Shown here: one piece after another, positions 14,788 to 22,724 of the stretch
How the letters are laid out: every line of letters begins with the position of its first letter
How positions within the stretch are numbered: the first letter of the stretch is position 1
Assembly (NCBI GenBank): GCA_051960855.1
Contig: JBQCDV010000104.1
Coordinates: 1-44,426, forward strand
Origin: JBQCDV01 sp051960855
GTDB taxonomy: Bacteria; Actinomycetota; Actinomycetes; JAJZTN01
Length of the DNA stretch: 44,426 nt
Direction: 5' to 3'
The notes under the pieces: generated by a model
What the model was told of the DNA's origin: nothing
Databases searched by the model: none
The model's input: the letters and a program-made list of their open reading frames with translations, nothing else
Program-made: the position numbers and the translations under genes

Positions 14788-16182
14788 ATGGCCAAGACCG
14801 CTCCGAGCTACCGGTGTCGAGACTGCGGCGCAGAGGCGCTGCGCTGGGTAGGACGCTGCCCGCGCTGCGGGGAGTTCGGGACAGTGGAGGAGGCGCCCAC
14901 GCTCGTCGCCCTGCCCGGGGTGAGGGCCAAGGCTGCGCCGACGGCGCCGCCGCGCGGCGCTCGGCGAGTCTCCGACATCGGACCGGACCAGGTGCGCCGA
15001 GACCCCACGGGGTTGGGCGAGTTCGACCACGTGCTCGGTGGCGGCCTCGTGCCGGGTCAGGTGGTCCTGCTCGCCGGTGAGCCAGGCGTCGGGAAGTCGA
15101 CGCTGCTGCTGATGGTCGCCGAGCGACTCGCCTCCCGCGGCCAGACCGTGCTCTACGTCAGCGGCGAGGAGTCGGTGGAGCAGTTGGCCGTGCGGGGCCG
15201 CCGCGTGGGCGCGGGCAGCGACAGCTTGCTGCTCGCCGACGAGACCGACCTCGGCGTGCTGCTGGGCCACATCGAGGCCCACCAGCCGAGCCTCGTCGTG
15301 GTCGACAGCGTGCAGACGGTCGCGTCGGCGGACGTCGACGGGCGGGCGGGGGGAGTCGCCCAGGTCGTCGAGGTCACGCAGGTGCTGACGCGCATCGGGA
15401 AGACCCGGAAGATCCCGCTGCTGCTGATCGGGCAGTCCACCAAGGACAACTCCGTCGCTGGGCCTCGGGCCCTGGAGCACCTGGTGGACACGGTGCTGAC
15501 GTTCGAAGGTGACCGGCACACGTCGCTGCGGCTGCTGCGCGCCACGAAGAACCGCTACGGGCCGGCCGACGAGGTCGTCTGTTTCGAGCAGGCCGACGAC
15601 GGGCTGCGCGAGGTCGGCGACCCCTCACTGCTCTTCCGCGAGCATCGGCAGCAGCCCGTCCCCGGCACCTGCGTGACAGTGGGCATCGACGGCCGCCGTG
15701 CCCTGCTGACCGAGGTGCAGTCGCTCGTCGTCCCCGCCGCGGACGGGCACCCGAGGCGCGGAGTCACCGGCCTCGACAGCAGCCGCGTCGCGATGCTGGC
15801 GGCGGTCACCGCTCGCTGGTCGGGATTGCCGCTGGCCCAGCGCGACCTGTTCGTCGCGACGGTGGGGGGCGCCAAGATCTCCGATCCGGCGTGCGACCTC
15901 GGCGTGTGCCTCGCTATCGCCTCCGCGGGATGGGATGCGCCCATGCCGGAGGACGTGCTCGCCATCGGCGAGGTGGCTCTCAGTGGCGATATCCGGCCCG
16001 TCCGACTGCTCGAGGCCCGGATCAGCGAAGCGGTGAGGTGCGGTTACCGCCGGATCCTGGTGCCGCCCGGCTCGTCAGGACGGCTCGGGCGCGCGTCCGG
16101 CGACGTGGCCTGCATCGAGCTGCGGCACCTGCAGGAGGGCTTGATGGCGCTGCGGCGGATCGCCGGACTCGATCAGTCGTGA
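14788..16182 (+). CDS. radA: DNA repair protein RadA (Sms)
   Basis: 464 residues. A RecA-like, Lon-like helicase that promotes branch migration in recombinational repair. N-terminal zinc finger with Cys10, Cys13, Cys24, Cys27 (CRDCG, CPRCG). Walker A GEPGVGKS at 97-104, Walker B VVVDS at about 170-174. The RadA signature KNRFG appears as KNRYG (254-258). The Lon-like C-terminal domain contains GGAKISDPACDLGVCLAIASA. Divergent from disA, whose product is inhibited by RadA in the systems studied. Confidence 0.96.
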   Translation: MAKTAPSYRCRDCGAEALRWVGRCPRCGEFGTVEEAPTLVALPGVRAKAAPTAPPRGARRVSDIGPDQVRRDPTGLGEFDHVLGGGLVPGQVVLLAGEPGVGKSTLLLMVAERLASRGQTVLYVSGEESVEQLAVRGRRVGAGSDSLLLADETDLGVLLGHIEAHQPSLVVVDSVQTVASADVDGRAGGVAQVVEVTQVLTRIGKTRKIPLLLIGQSTKDNSVAGPRALEHLVDTVLTFEGDRHTSLRLLRATKNRYGPADEVVCFEQADDGLREVGDPSLLFREHRQQPVPGTCVTVGIDGRRALLTEVQSLVVPAADGHPRRGVTGLDSSRVAMLAAVTARWSGLPLAQRDLFVATVGGAKISDPACDLGVCLAIASAGWDAPMPEDVLAIGEVALSGDIRPVRLLEARISEAVRCGYRRILVPPGSSGRLGRASGDVACIELRHLQEGLMALRRIAGLDQS

Positions 16183-16234
16183 ACTGGCGAGGGCGACGGA
16201 GGCGGAGCCGCGGAGCCGCGGAGCCGCAAGGGGT

Positions 16235-16708
16235 CTAGCGGCGGACGTCCGCCGGGCCTGTCCCCACCGGAAGTCCGGCTGCCACATAGCCCTCGAAGCC
16301 TCCGGCGAGGTCCGTGGCGCGCCAGAGTCCGAGCGCGCGGAGCGAGGCCGCGGCAAGACTCGAGCTGTAGCCCTGCGAGCAGACAACGATGACCTCGATG
16401 TCGTGGTCGACGGCTTCCGGGATCCGGTACGGGCAGGTGGGGTCCAGCCGCCACTCCAGGACGGTCCTGTCGATGACGATGGCAGCCGGCAGCTCGCCCT
16501 GCTCGGCCCGTTGCGTCTCGGTCCGGGTGTCGACCACGAGTGCGCCTCGGAGCATCGCCGCGAGTACCTCTTGCGGCCCCGGGCGGTACACCCCGGCGCG
16601 CGCGGCCTGCAGCAGGCACTCGACCCCCTGGGCCGGGACGCCGGCGAACAGACTCTCGTGCTGGCTCTCGTGCCGGGCCTGCGTCCCGCACGCAACCTCC
16701 GCCGTCAT
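16235..16708 (-). CDS. Rhodanese-like sulfurtransferase
   Basis: 157 residues from ATG 16708, or 163 from GTG 16726. The AGGA 7 nt before ATG 16708 favours the shorter form. The rhodanese fold is seen in ALVVDTRTETQR, the buried motif VIDRTVLEWRLDP, and the catalytic loop VVCSQGYSS with Cys110. The C-terminal DLAGGFEGYVAAGLPV is typical of rhodaneses. The N-terminal ~40 residues with four Cys/His positions (VACGTQARHESQHES) have no assigned role. The sulfur donor and acceptor are unknown. Confidence 0.88.
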   Translation of the reverse strand: MTAEVACGTQARHESQHESLFAGVPAQGVECLLQAARAGVYRPGPQEVLAAMLRGALVVDTRTETQRAEQGELPAAIVIDRTVLEWRLDPTCPYRIPEAVDHDIEVIVVCSQGYSSSLAAASLRALGLWRATDLAGGFEGYVAAGLPVGTGPADVRR

Positions 16709-16759
16709 GACCGCGTCCTGCCCCACGAGGACAGATCGGAACCGGCGGAGCGATGCAGT

Positions 16760-16837
16760 CTGCCAAGTGGACCCAGTCTGCCGAGGCGGCCCGAGGCGGC
16801 CTGAGGTGGCCTGAGGCGGCCCGAGTTGGCGCAGCGT
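16760..16837. repeat. Degenerate ~10-nt GAGGCGGCC repeat between rhodanese and methyltransferase genes
   Basis: Five to six imperfect copies of a GAGGCGGCC/TGAGGTGGCC unit fill the gap between the methyltransferase stop and the rhodanese start. A related short array (GGAGCCGC, three copies) lies at 16203-16226 after radA. Confidence 0.6.
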
Positions 16838-17563
16838 CTACCAGTGCCGCCAGCGCAGCATCACGGCGTAGTCGACCGTCAGCGGCGGCGGCACCTGCGA
16901 CTGCAGTTCGGCGACAGCGGCGTCGGCGGCCTCACCGGTGAGCTCGATGCGCAGCACGGCTTCCAGATCCCGCCATGAGTCGAACTGCCAGCTCGTCAGC
17001 AGCGACTGCGACTGCCAGCCGCGCCGCGCCCAGAAGTCCTCCACCCGCCCCTGGTCGTGGTCCGGCACCGAGGTCTGGAACCAGCGCCCGAAGGTGGACC
17101 GGCTCGCGTCGTTGTCGATCACGAACGACGTTGCCCCGGGTGCCGCGACGCGCTCGAGCTCGCGCAGCCCGGGCTCACAGCCGGGCCCGAAGAAGTAGGC
17201 CCACCGGGCATGGGTGACGTCGGCGCTTGCCGTCGGCACCGGCAACTGCTGGGCGGTGCCGGCGAGGACTCGCACATTCGCCAGCCGACGCGTGCGCCGG
17301 CGAGCCAGCGACACCAGGGGCGGATGCGGCTCGACGCCGACCACGGACAGCGCCGTTCGGGAGAACAGGGGGAGGTGGAACCCGGAGCCGCAGCCCACGT
17401 CGAGGACTCGCAGTCCGGCGAAGCCGGCGTCGGGCTCGCGGCCGAGGAGCTCCACCATGGCCGTCTCGAGCACGGCGTCCCGGTCGAAGGCGAGGTTCTC
17501 CGCCTCGTACACCTCGGGGTGCTGCCAGATGTTGGGGCTGGGCCGAACTCCCGGAAGGGACAC
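16838..17563 (-). CDS. Class I SAM-dependent methyltransferase
   Basis: 241 residues. Motif I is VLDVGCGSGFHLPLF, followed by VGVEPHPPLV (acidic ribose-binding residue) and the motif II/III region TASADVTHARWAYFFGPG. The N-terminus NIWQHPEVYEAEN resembles methyltransferases of the UbiE/type-11 class. The substrate is unknown. GAGG lies 7 nt before the GTG. It starts 9 nt after the Cys-rich gene upstream, so the two form an operon. Confidence 0.88.
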   Translation of the reverse strand: MSLPGVRPSPNIWQHPEVYEAENLAFDRDAVLETAMVELLGREPDAGFAGLRVLDVGCGSGFHLPLFSRTALSVVGVEPHPPLVSLARRRTRRLANVRVLAGTAQQLPVPTASADVTHARWAYFFGPGCEPGLRELERVAAPGATSFVIDNDASRSTFGRWFQTSVPDHDQGRVEDFWARRGWQSQSLLTSWQFDSWRDLEAVLRIELTGEAADAAVAELQSQVPPPLTVDYAVMLRWRHW

Positions 17564-17572
17564 GAGGAGACC

Positions 17573-18424
17573 TCAGGCTGACACGATCGGGAGCAGCGCG
17601 AGCCGCCGAGCGGCGGAGGTGGCCGGGTGCTCCGCGACGGGGGCGCCGTCGGTGTCGAGGTGCGCCTCGCAGTGCCGCACCAGCTCGGCGTAGCCGGCGT
17701 CGCCCATCAGTTCGCGCAGCTCGGCTGCGTTGGTGAGGTAGAGCGGCTGCGGGCCGACATGGGCCTCGGTGTTGCCGGTGCAGTACCAGTCGAGGTCGTG
17801 GCCGCCCGGTCCCCAGCCGCGCCGGTCGTACTCGGCGATCGTCACCTCCAGATAGGTGGAGCCGTCCGGGCGCTCCACGGTGCGGTACGCCCGCCGCAGC
17901 GGCAGCTGCCAGCACACGTCGGGCTTGAGTCGCAGGGGCTCGACCTCCTCGCGCAGGGCGAGCTGGTGCAGGGCGCAGCCGGCGCCGCCGGGCCAGCCGG
18001 GCCGGTTGAGGAAGATGCAAGCACCGTCGACCACGCGGGTCTTGCGCGCGGAGTCCTCCACCTCGACTGCGTAGGCCGCCAGCGCCGCTCGGGACAGCCG
18101 GCGCGCAGGTCGGCGCGCAGCGGGGCGAGCGGCTGAGCGGGGGGCGACGGAGGTGCGTGCCGGATGCAGCTCCCACGTCTCGGGTGTCAGCCGCTGAGCC
18201 GCCGCGAGGGTCCGCGCCTCGTCTTCGCCGTCGGAGAAGTGCGCGCCGAGGGAGCAGCAGCCGTCATCGGGCCGGTCGGCGTAGATCCCGGCGCAGCCGT
18301 CGCCGTAGATGCAGCGGTAGCGCGAGGTCAGCCAGGTCAGGTCGCAGCGGAAGACCTGGCCCTCGTCGTCGGGGTCGGGGAACTCCACCCACGCGCGGGG
18401 AACGTCGAGCGGCACCTCGGGCAC
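17573..18424 (-). CDS. Conserved Cys-rich protein (Rv0495c-like)
   Basis: 283 residues, function unknown. It has many conserved-looking Cys: FRCDLTWLTSRYRCIYGDGC near residues 25-45, DGCCSLGAHF near 53-62, then GACIFLNRP, GCALHQLAL, DVCWQLPL and DWYCTGN. The spacing suggests a metal or Fe-S site, as in YkgJ-type Cys-rich proteins. It is divergent from ppx/gppA exactly as Rv0495c is from Rv0496 in M. tuberculosis. I chose GTG 18424 because a TACGCT box lies exactly 6 nt upstream on the same strand; in-frame ATG/GTG codons further up lie inside the ppx gene. Confidence 0.78.
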   Translation of the reverse strand: MPEVPLDVPRAWVEFPDPDDEGQVFRCDLTWLTSRYRCIYGDGCAGIYADRPDDGCCSLGAHFSDGEDEARTLAAAQRLTPETWELHPARTSVAPRSAARPAARRPARRLSRAALAAYAVEVEDSARKTRVVDGACIFLNRPGWPGGAGCALHQLALREEVEPLRLKPDVCWQLPLRRAYRTVERPDGSTYLEVTIAEYDRRGWGPGGHDLDWYCTGNTEAHVGPQPLYLTNAAELRELMGDAGYAELVRHCEAHLDTDGAPVAEHPATSAARRLALLPIVSA

Positions 18425-18430
18425 CGGGTC

Positions 18431-18436
18431 AGCGTA
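18431..18436 (-). promoter_or_regulatory. -10 box, leaderless start of the Rv0495c-like gene
   Basis: On the minus strand TACGCT, 6 nt, then GTG 18424. This decides the start codon. Confidence 0.55.
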
Positions 18437-18463
18437 GACACGCTGCCGGTGCGGCGGCGTGGG

Positions 18464-18469
18464 TAGCGT
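18464..18469 (+). promoter_or_regulatory. -10 box, leaderless start of ppx/gppA
   Basis: TAGCGT, 6 nt, then ATG 18476. It is back to back with the divergent -10 at 18431-18436, the two boxes being 27 nt apart. Confidence 0.6.
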
Positions 18470-18475
18470 GAAGGC

Positions 18476-19408
18476 ATGCGTCTGGGCGTCCTCGACATCG
18501 GCAGCAACACCGTGCACCTGCTCGTCGTCGACGCCCACCCGGGCGCCCGGCCGCTGCCCGCCTTCTCGCACAAGAGCGAGCTGCGGCTGGCTCAGCAGCT
18601 GGACGAGGACGGCTCGATCTCGAAGGACGGGGCCCAGCAGCTGGAGGCGTTCGTCGGCGAGGCGATGGCGATGGCCGAGGACCAGGGCTGCGAGGAGATT
18701 CTGGCCTTCGCGACCTCAGCGATCCGCGAGGCCCCGAACGGCGAGGCGATCCTCACGACCGTGCGGAAGTCCACCGGCGCCGAGCTCGAAGTCCTGCCCG
18801 GCAGCGACGAGGCGCGGCTGACCTTCCTCGCGGTGCGGCGCTGGTACGGCTGGAGCGCCGGCCGCCTGCTCGTGCTCGACATCGGCGGCGGCTCGCTCGA
18901 GCTCGCCAGCGGTATCGATGAGGAGCCCGATGCGGTCGCCTCCATGCCGCTGGGAGCTGGCCGGCTCACCCGTGACTTCTTTACGGCCGACCCGCCGAAG
19001 TCGAGCGAGGTCAAGAAGCTGCGCAAGCACGTCCGCACGACGATCGCCCGCGACCTGCGCCCGTTCAGCACCGTCGGCGCGGCCGACCACGCCGTCGCGA
19101 CCAGCAAGACGTTCCGTCAGCTCGCCCGGATCACCGGTGCGGCGCCGTCGAGCGAGGGCGTCTACGCCGAACGGGCGCTGCGCCTGGATGAGCTGACGGA
19201 GTGGGTGCCGAAGCTGCTGGAGATGCCAGCGAGCAAGCGCGCACAGCTGCCGGGGGTGTCGAGCACGCGGGCCGCGCAGCTGGCCGCGGGAGCGATCGTC
19301 GCCGAGGCGGCGATGGAGCTGCTCGGGGTGGAGGAGGCCGCGATCTGCCCGTGGGCGCTGCGGGAGGGGTTGATCCTGCGGCGGCTGGACTGGATGCAGG
19401 GGCTGTGA
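18476..19408 (+). CDS. Exopolyphosphatase / guanosine pentaphosphate phosphohydrolase family protein
   Basis: 310 residues, the short (~300-340) actinobacterial form, counterpart of M. tuberculosis Rv0496 (Ppx1). Actin-like ATPase fold: VLDIGSNTVHLLV at the N-terminus (phosphate 1 loop), FATSAIREAPN, and LVLDIGGGSLELA (phosphate 2 loop). It hydrolyses polyphosphate and/or pppGpp, linking it to the stringent response; which activity dominates cannot be read from sequence. It lacks the C-terminal HD domain of E. coli Ppx. The GTG of the next gene overlaps its stop. Confidence 0.9.
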   Translation: MRLGVLDIGSNTVHLLVVDAHPGARPLPAFSHKSELRLAQQLDEDGSISKDGAQQLEAFVGEAMAMAEDQGCEEILAFATSAIREAPNGEAILTTVRKSTGAELEVLPGSDEARLTFLAVRRWYGWSAGRLLVLDIGGGSLELASGIDEEPDAVASMPLGAGRLTRDFFTADPPKSSEVKKLRKHVRTTIARDLRPFSTVGAADHAVATSKTFRQLARITGAAPSSEGVYAERALRLDELTEWVPKLLEMPASKRAQLPGVSSTRAAQLAAGAIVAEAAMELLGVEEAAICPWALREGLILRRLDWMQGL

Positions 19409-20190
19409 GCAGCGGCCGCGTCTCGCTCTCCACGAGCTCCTGCTACCCGGAGTCGCTGACAGCCGGCTTCGAGATCGCCGCCCGGCTCGGCTACGACGGC
19501 GTCGAGATCATGGTGATGGGCGACCCGCTGAGCCAGGACGCTCAGGCGATCGCGCGCCTGAGCCGTCACTACGGCGTTCCGGTCGTGGGGGTGCACGCCC
19601 CGACGCTGCTGATCAGCCAGCGCGTGTGGGGTGACCCCTGGCAGAAGCTCGAGCGCTCCCGCGACATGGCCCAGACGCTCGGTGCGAGCACCGTCGTGCT
19701 GCATCCGCCGTTCCTGTGGCAGGGCGACTACGCGGCCGGCTTCGCTGAGGGCATCGCGCGTCTTGAGGCCGAGTCCGGAGTCGTCTTCGCTGTCGAGAAC
19801 ATGTACCCGTGGCGGGTGGGACGGCGGGTCCTGCCGGCCTACGCCCCCGACTGGGACCCGGTGCAGCAGCCGTACGACCACGTCACGCTCGACTTCTCCC
19901 ACGCGGCGACCGCAGGCCAGGACGCCCTCGAGCTCGCCCGCGCTCTCGGGCCGCGTCTGGTGCACGTCCACCTCGGCGACGGGTCGGGGTCGGCCCGCGA
20001 CGAGCACCTGGCGCCCGGAGACGGCAACCAACCGTGCGCCGCCACCTTGGAGTGGCTGGCAGACGCCGGCTGGCGTGGTGAGGTCGTCGTCGAGGTCACG
20101 ACCCGGCGCGCCCGCGACCGTCACGAGCGGGAGGAGTTGCTCGCTCGGTCTCTCGCCTTCGCCCGGTTGCACCTCGGAGGCGTCTCCTAG
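19405..20190 (+). CDS. Sugar phosphate isomerase/epimerase-like TIM-barrel protein
   Basis: 261 residues. AP-endonuclease-2/xylose-isomerase-type TIM barrel: GYDGVEIMV near the N-terminus, VVGVHAP, STVVLHPPF, FAVENMYPW, VTLDFSHAA, LVHVHLGDG and EVVVEVT are the barrel strands with metal-binding Glu/Asp/His. Located after ppx as is Rv0498 in M. tuberculosis. The substrate is unknown. The GTG start is chosen by the GTGA overlap. Confidence 0.85.
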   Translation: MSSGRVSLSTSSCYPESLTAGFEIAARLGYDGVEIMVMGDPLSQDAQAIARLSRHYGVPVVGVHAPTLLISQRVWGDPWQKLERSRDMAQTLGASTVVLHPPFLWQGDYAAGFAEGIARLEAESGVVFAVENMYPWRVGRRVLPAYAPDWDPVQQPYDHVTLDFSHAATAGQDALELARALGPRLVHVHLGDGSGSARDEHLAPGDGNQPCAATLEWLADAGWRGEVVVEVTTRRARDRHEREELLARSLAFARLHLGGVS

Positions 20191-20207
20191 CGAGGATGCT
20201 GGGCGCT

Positions 20208-20993
20208 ATGCCCGAGCTCGCCGTCCACGTCCGGGGGCTCGTCGTCCGGCGGGGTGGGCAGACGGTCCTCGACGGCCTCGACGTCGACGTCCGGGCCGCT
20301 GCCATCACCGGCCTGCTCGGGCCCAGCGGCTGCGGGAAGTCCACCCTGATGCGCTCGGTCGTCGGCGTGCAGCAGGTCGCCGCCGGCGAGGTCACCGTCC
20401 TCGGGCAGCCCGCCGGTGCCGTGTCGCTGCGGCGCGACGTCGGCTACGTGACGCAGGCTCCCAGCGTCTACCTCGACCTCACGGTCGCCGAGAACCTGCG
20501 CTACTTCGCGGCTGTGCTCGGGTTGGACCGCAGCGCCGTGGACCGGGTCCTCGACGAGGTGGACCTGCGGGAGTCCCGAACGGCGCTGGCGGGGCGGCTG
20601 TCCGGCGGACAGCGAGCGCGCGTCTCCCTGGCGGTCGCTCTGCTCGGCCGCCCCCGACTGCTGGTGCTCGACGAGCCGACCGTCGGGCTGGACCCGGTCC
20701 TCCGGCAGGACCTCTGGTCGCTGTTCGCACGCCTGCGCGACGCCGGCGCCACCCTCCTGGTGTCGAGCCACGTCATGGACGAGGCGCAGCGGTGCGACCG
20801 GCTGCTGCTGATGCGGGAGGGACGGGTCCTGGCCGACGAGACCCTGCCCCAGCTGCTCGCCGCCACCGGGGCTGCCGACGTGGAGGAGGCCTTCCTCCGT
20901 CTCGTGCGGCGCGACGCCCAGGCAGCTCGGCCGCAGCGCGAGCAGCCCTCGGCGAGTGAGGAGTCCGCGAGTGAGGAGTCCGCCACGTCATGA
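20208..20993 (+). CDS. ABC transporter ATP-binding protein (ABC-2 type exporter)
   Basis: 261 residues. Walker A GPSGCGKST, Q-loop YVTQAPSVY, signature LSGGQRARVSLA, Walker B LLVLDEPTVGLD, H-loop LVSSHVMDEA. DrrA/CcmA-type exporter ATPase. ATG 20208 is preferred over ATG 20196 because a GATGCT box (20195-20200) lies 7 nt before it. The C-terminus ends with two 15-nt repeats (SEESASEESA). The stop overlaps the permease start as ATGA. The substrate could be a drug or lipid; unknown. Confidence 0.9.
   Translation: MPELAVHVRGLVVRRGGQTVLDGLDVDVRAAAITGLLGPSGCGKSTLMRSVVGVQQVAAGEVTVLGQPAGAVSLRRDVGYVTQAPSVYLDLTVAENLRYFAAVLGLDRSAVDRVLDEVDLRESRTALAGRLSGGQRARVSLAVALLGRPRLLVLDEPTVGLDPVLRQDLWSLFARLRDAGATLLVSSHVMDEAQRCDRLLLMREGRVLADETLPQLLAATGAADVEEAFLRLVRRDAQAARPQREQPSASEESASEESATS
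20955..20984 (+). repeat. 15-nt tandem repeat at the 3' end of the ABC ATPase gene
   Basis: Two copies of AGTGAGGAGTCCGCG/C encode SEESA SEESA. Unit length divisible by three. Confidence 0.85.
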
Positions 20994-21736
20994 CCGCGCG
21001 CACCACGCTGGCCACCGCCCGGCGCGTCCTGCTCCAGCTGCGCCACGACCCGCGCACCGTCGGGCTGCTTCTCGTCGTGCCGCTCGTGCTGATGGCGCTG
21101 CTCTGGTGGGTCTACCGCGACAACCCCGTCGTCTTCGACCGCATCGGGCCGGCGCTGCTCGGCGTCTTCCCCTTCGTCGTCATGTTCCTGGTCACCTCGG
21201 TCGCCACCCTGCGCGAGCGGACCTCCGGCACCCTCGAGCGGCTGCTGACGATGCCGGTGGGCAAGGGCGACCTCGTCGTCGGCTACGGCCTCGCCTTCGG
21301 GTTGCTCGCCATCGTGCAGGCAGTGCTCGCCAGCATCCTCGTGCTCGGGCCGCTGGGGCTGCACCTGGCCGGCTCGGCGGTCCTGCTCGTCGTGGTGGCG
21401 GTGCTCGACGCTCTGCTGGGCATGGCGCTCGGGCTGGCGGTGTCCGCGCTCGCGGCCACGGAGTTCCAGGCTGTGCAGTTCATGCCCGCTCTGGTGTTGC
21501 CGCAGTTCCTGCTGTGCGGGCTGCTGCAGCCGCGTGACCAGCTCCCCCAGGTGCTGTCGCTGGTGTCCGACGTGCTGCCGCTGTCCTACGCGGTCGATGC
21601 CATGCAGGCGCTCACGCGGACAGCCGACGCCGGCGGGGTGACGAACGGCGTCGTTCGGGACCTGCTCGTCGTCGGCGCCTGCGTCGCGGCCGCCCTGGCC
21701 CTCGGTGCCGCCACCCTGCCGCGGCGTACCCCGTAG
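20990..21736 (+). CDS. ABC-2 type transporter permease
   Basis: 248 residues with six hydrophobic segments. The pattern VATLRERTSGTLERLLTMPVG after TM2 is the amphipathic coupling helix of ABC-2 permeases (quoted through TLERLLTMPV), and LCGLLQPRDQLP is the typical re-entrant region between TM5 and TM6. Partner of the ATPase encoded just upstream, with which it overlaps by 4 nt. Substrate unknown. Confidence 0.9.
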   Translation: MTARTTLATARRVLLQLRHDPRTVGLLLVVPLVLMALLWWVYRDNPVVFDRIGPALLGVFPFVVMFLVTSVATLRERTSGTLERLLTMPVGKGDLVVGYGLAFGLLAIVQAVLASILVLGPLGLHLAGSAVLLVVVAVLDALLGMALGLAVSALAATEFQAVQFMPALVLPQFLLCGLLQPRDQLPQVLSLVSDVLPLSYAVDAMQALTRTADAGGVTNGVVRDLLVVGACVAAALALGAATLPRRTP

Positions 21737-21780
21737 CCTTGCCTCCGGTCGGGCGGTGACGGCACCGCCCGTCGGACCGG
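21734..21780 (+). promoter_or_regulatory. Candidate promoter and large stem-loop in the proline dehydrogenase leader
   Basis: TAGCCT (21734-21739) overlaps the permease stop and fits a -10. Downstream, GGGCGGTG (21751-21758) pairs with CACCGCCC (21763-21770) around ACGG, and the outer CCGGTC (21745-21750) pairs with GACCGG (21775-21780), with a 4-nt bulge. The outer stem partly covers the GGAAGG ribosome-binding site (21779-21784) of the next gene. It could terminate permease transcription or control access to the ribosome-binding site. Confidence 0.55.
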
Positions 21781-21794
21781 AAGGCGTATCTCGG

Positions 21795-22724
21795 ATGCTC
21801 CGTCGTGCCCTGCTGTCGATGTCCCGCAGCGAGCAGGTCAAGAACCTCACGACGCGGATGCCGGTCTCGAGCGGCATCGTCAAGCGCTATGTCGCTGGCG
21901 AGACAGCCGAGAGCGCGGTTGCCGCGACGCGCGCCCTCGTCGACGACGGCCTGACGGTGAGTCTCGACCACCTGGGCGAGGACACCCTGGACCGCGAGCA
22001 GGCCGAGGCCACGCGCGACGCCTATCTCGAGCTGCTCCGTCACCTCGAGCAGGCCGGCCTCGCTGGCAAGGCGGACTTCTCGGTCAAGCTCAGTGCCGTC
22101 GGCCAGGCGCTGCCGGGTGACGGCGAGAAGATCGCGCTGGAGAACGCCCGCACGGTGTGCGAGGCCGCGGCCAAGGCTGGGTCGACGGTCACCCTCGACA
22201 TGGAGGACCACACCACCACCGACTCGACCCTGGGCATCCTGCGGGAGCTGCGGCAGGACTTCCCGTTCGTGGGCGCGGTGCTGCAGGCCTACCTGCACCG
22301 CACCGAGGCCGACTGTCGCGACCTCGCCTACGAGGGCAGCCGGGTGCGGCTGTGCAAGGGCGCCTACCGGGAGCCGGAGAGCGTCGCCTTCCAGGACCGG
22401 CTCGAGGTCGACAAGTCCTACGTGCGCTGCCTCAAGGTGCTCATGTCCGGCAAGGGCTACCCCATGGTCGCCTCGCACGACCCCCGGCTGGTGTCCATCG
22501 CCGGTGCCCTCGCGGTCAAGGAGGGGCGCGCCCCGGGCAGCTACGAGTACCAGATGCTCTACGGCATCCGGCCCGAGGAGCAGAAGCGCCTGGCCGGTGA
22601 GGGCGAGACCGTCCGCGTCTACATCCCCTATGGCACCGAGTGGTACGGCTACCTTATGCGCCGGCTGGCCGAGCGCCCGCAGAACCTCACCTTCTTCGCC
22701 CGGTCGCTGCTCAGCCGTGGGTGA
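21795..22724 (+). CDS. Proline dehydrogenase
   Basis: 309 residues, the monofunctional actinobacterial PutA-N/PRODH type. FAD-dependent oxidation of proline to pyrroline-5-carboxylate at the membrane. The barrel motifs include DFSVKLSAVG, VTLDMEDHT, VGAVLQAYL, VRLCKGAY (substrate-site Lys), MVASHDPRLV, YEYQMLYGIRP (the RxxR-like FAD/substrate loop begins here) and VRVYIPYGTEWYGYLMRRLAERP, of which the YLMRRLAE segment carries the conserved RRxxE. It overlaps proC by 8 nt, so the enzymes for proline breakdown and synthesis are co-transcribed. Confidence 0.94.
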   Translation: MLRRALLSMSRSEQVKNLTTRMPVSSGIVKRYVAGETAESAVAATRALVDDGLTVSLDHLGEDTLDREQAEATRDAYLELLRHLEQAGLAGKADFSVKLSAVGQALPGDGEKIALENARTVCEAAAKAGSTVTLDMEDHTTTDSTLGILRELRQDFPFVGAVLQAYLHRTEADCRDLAYEGSRVRLCKGAYREPESVAFQDRLEVDKSYVRCLKVLMSGKGYPMVASHDPRLVSIAGALAVKEGRAPGSYEYQMLYGIRPEEQKRLAGEGETVRVYIPYGTEWYGYLMRRLAERPQNLTFFARSLLSRG

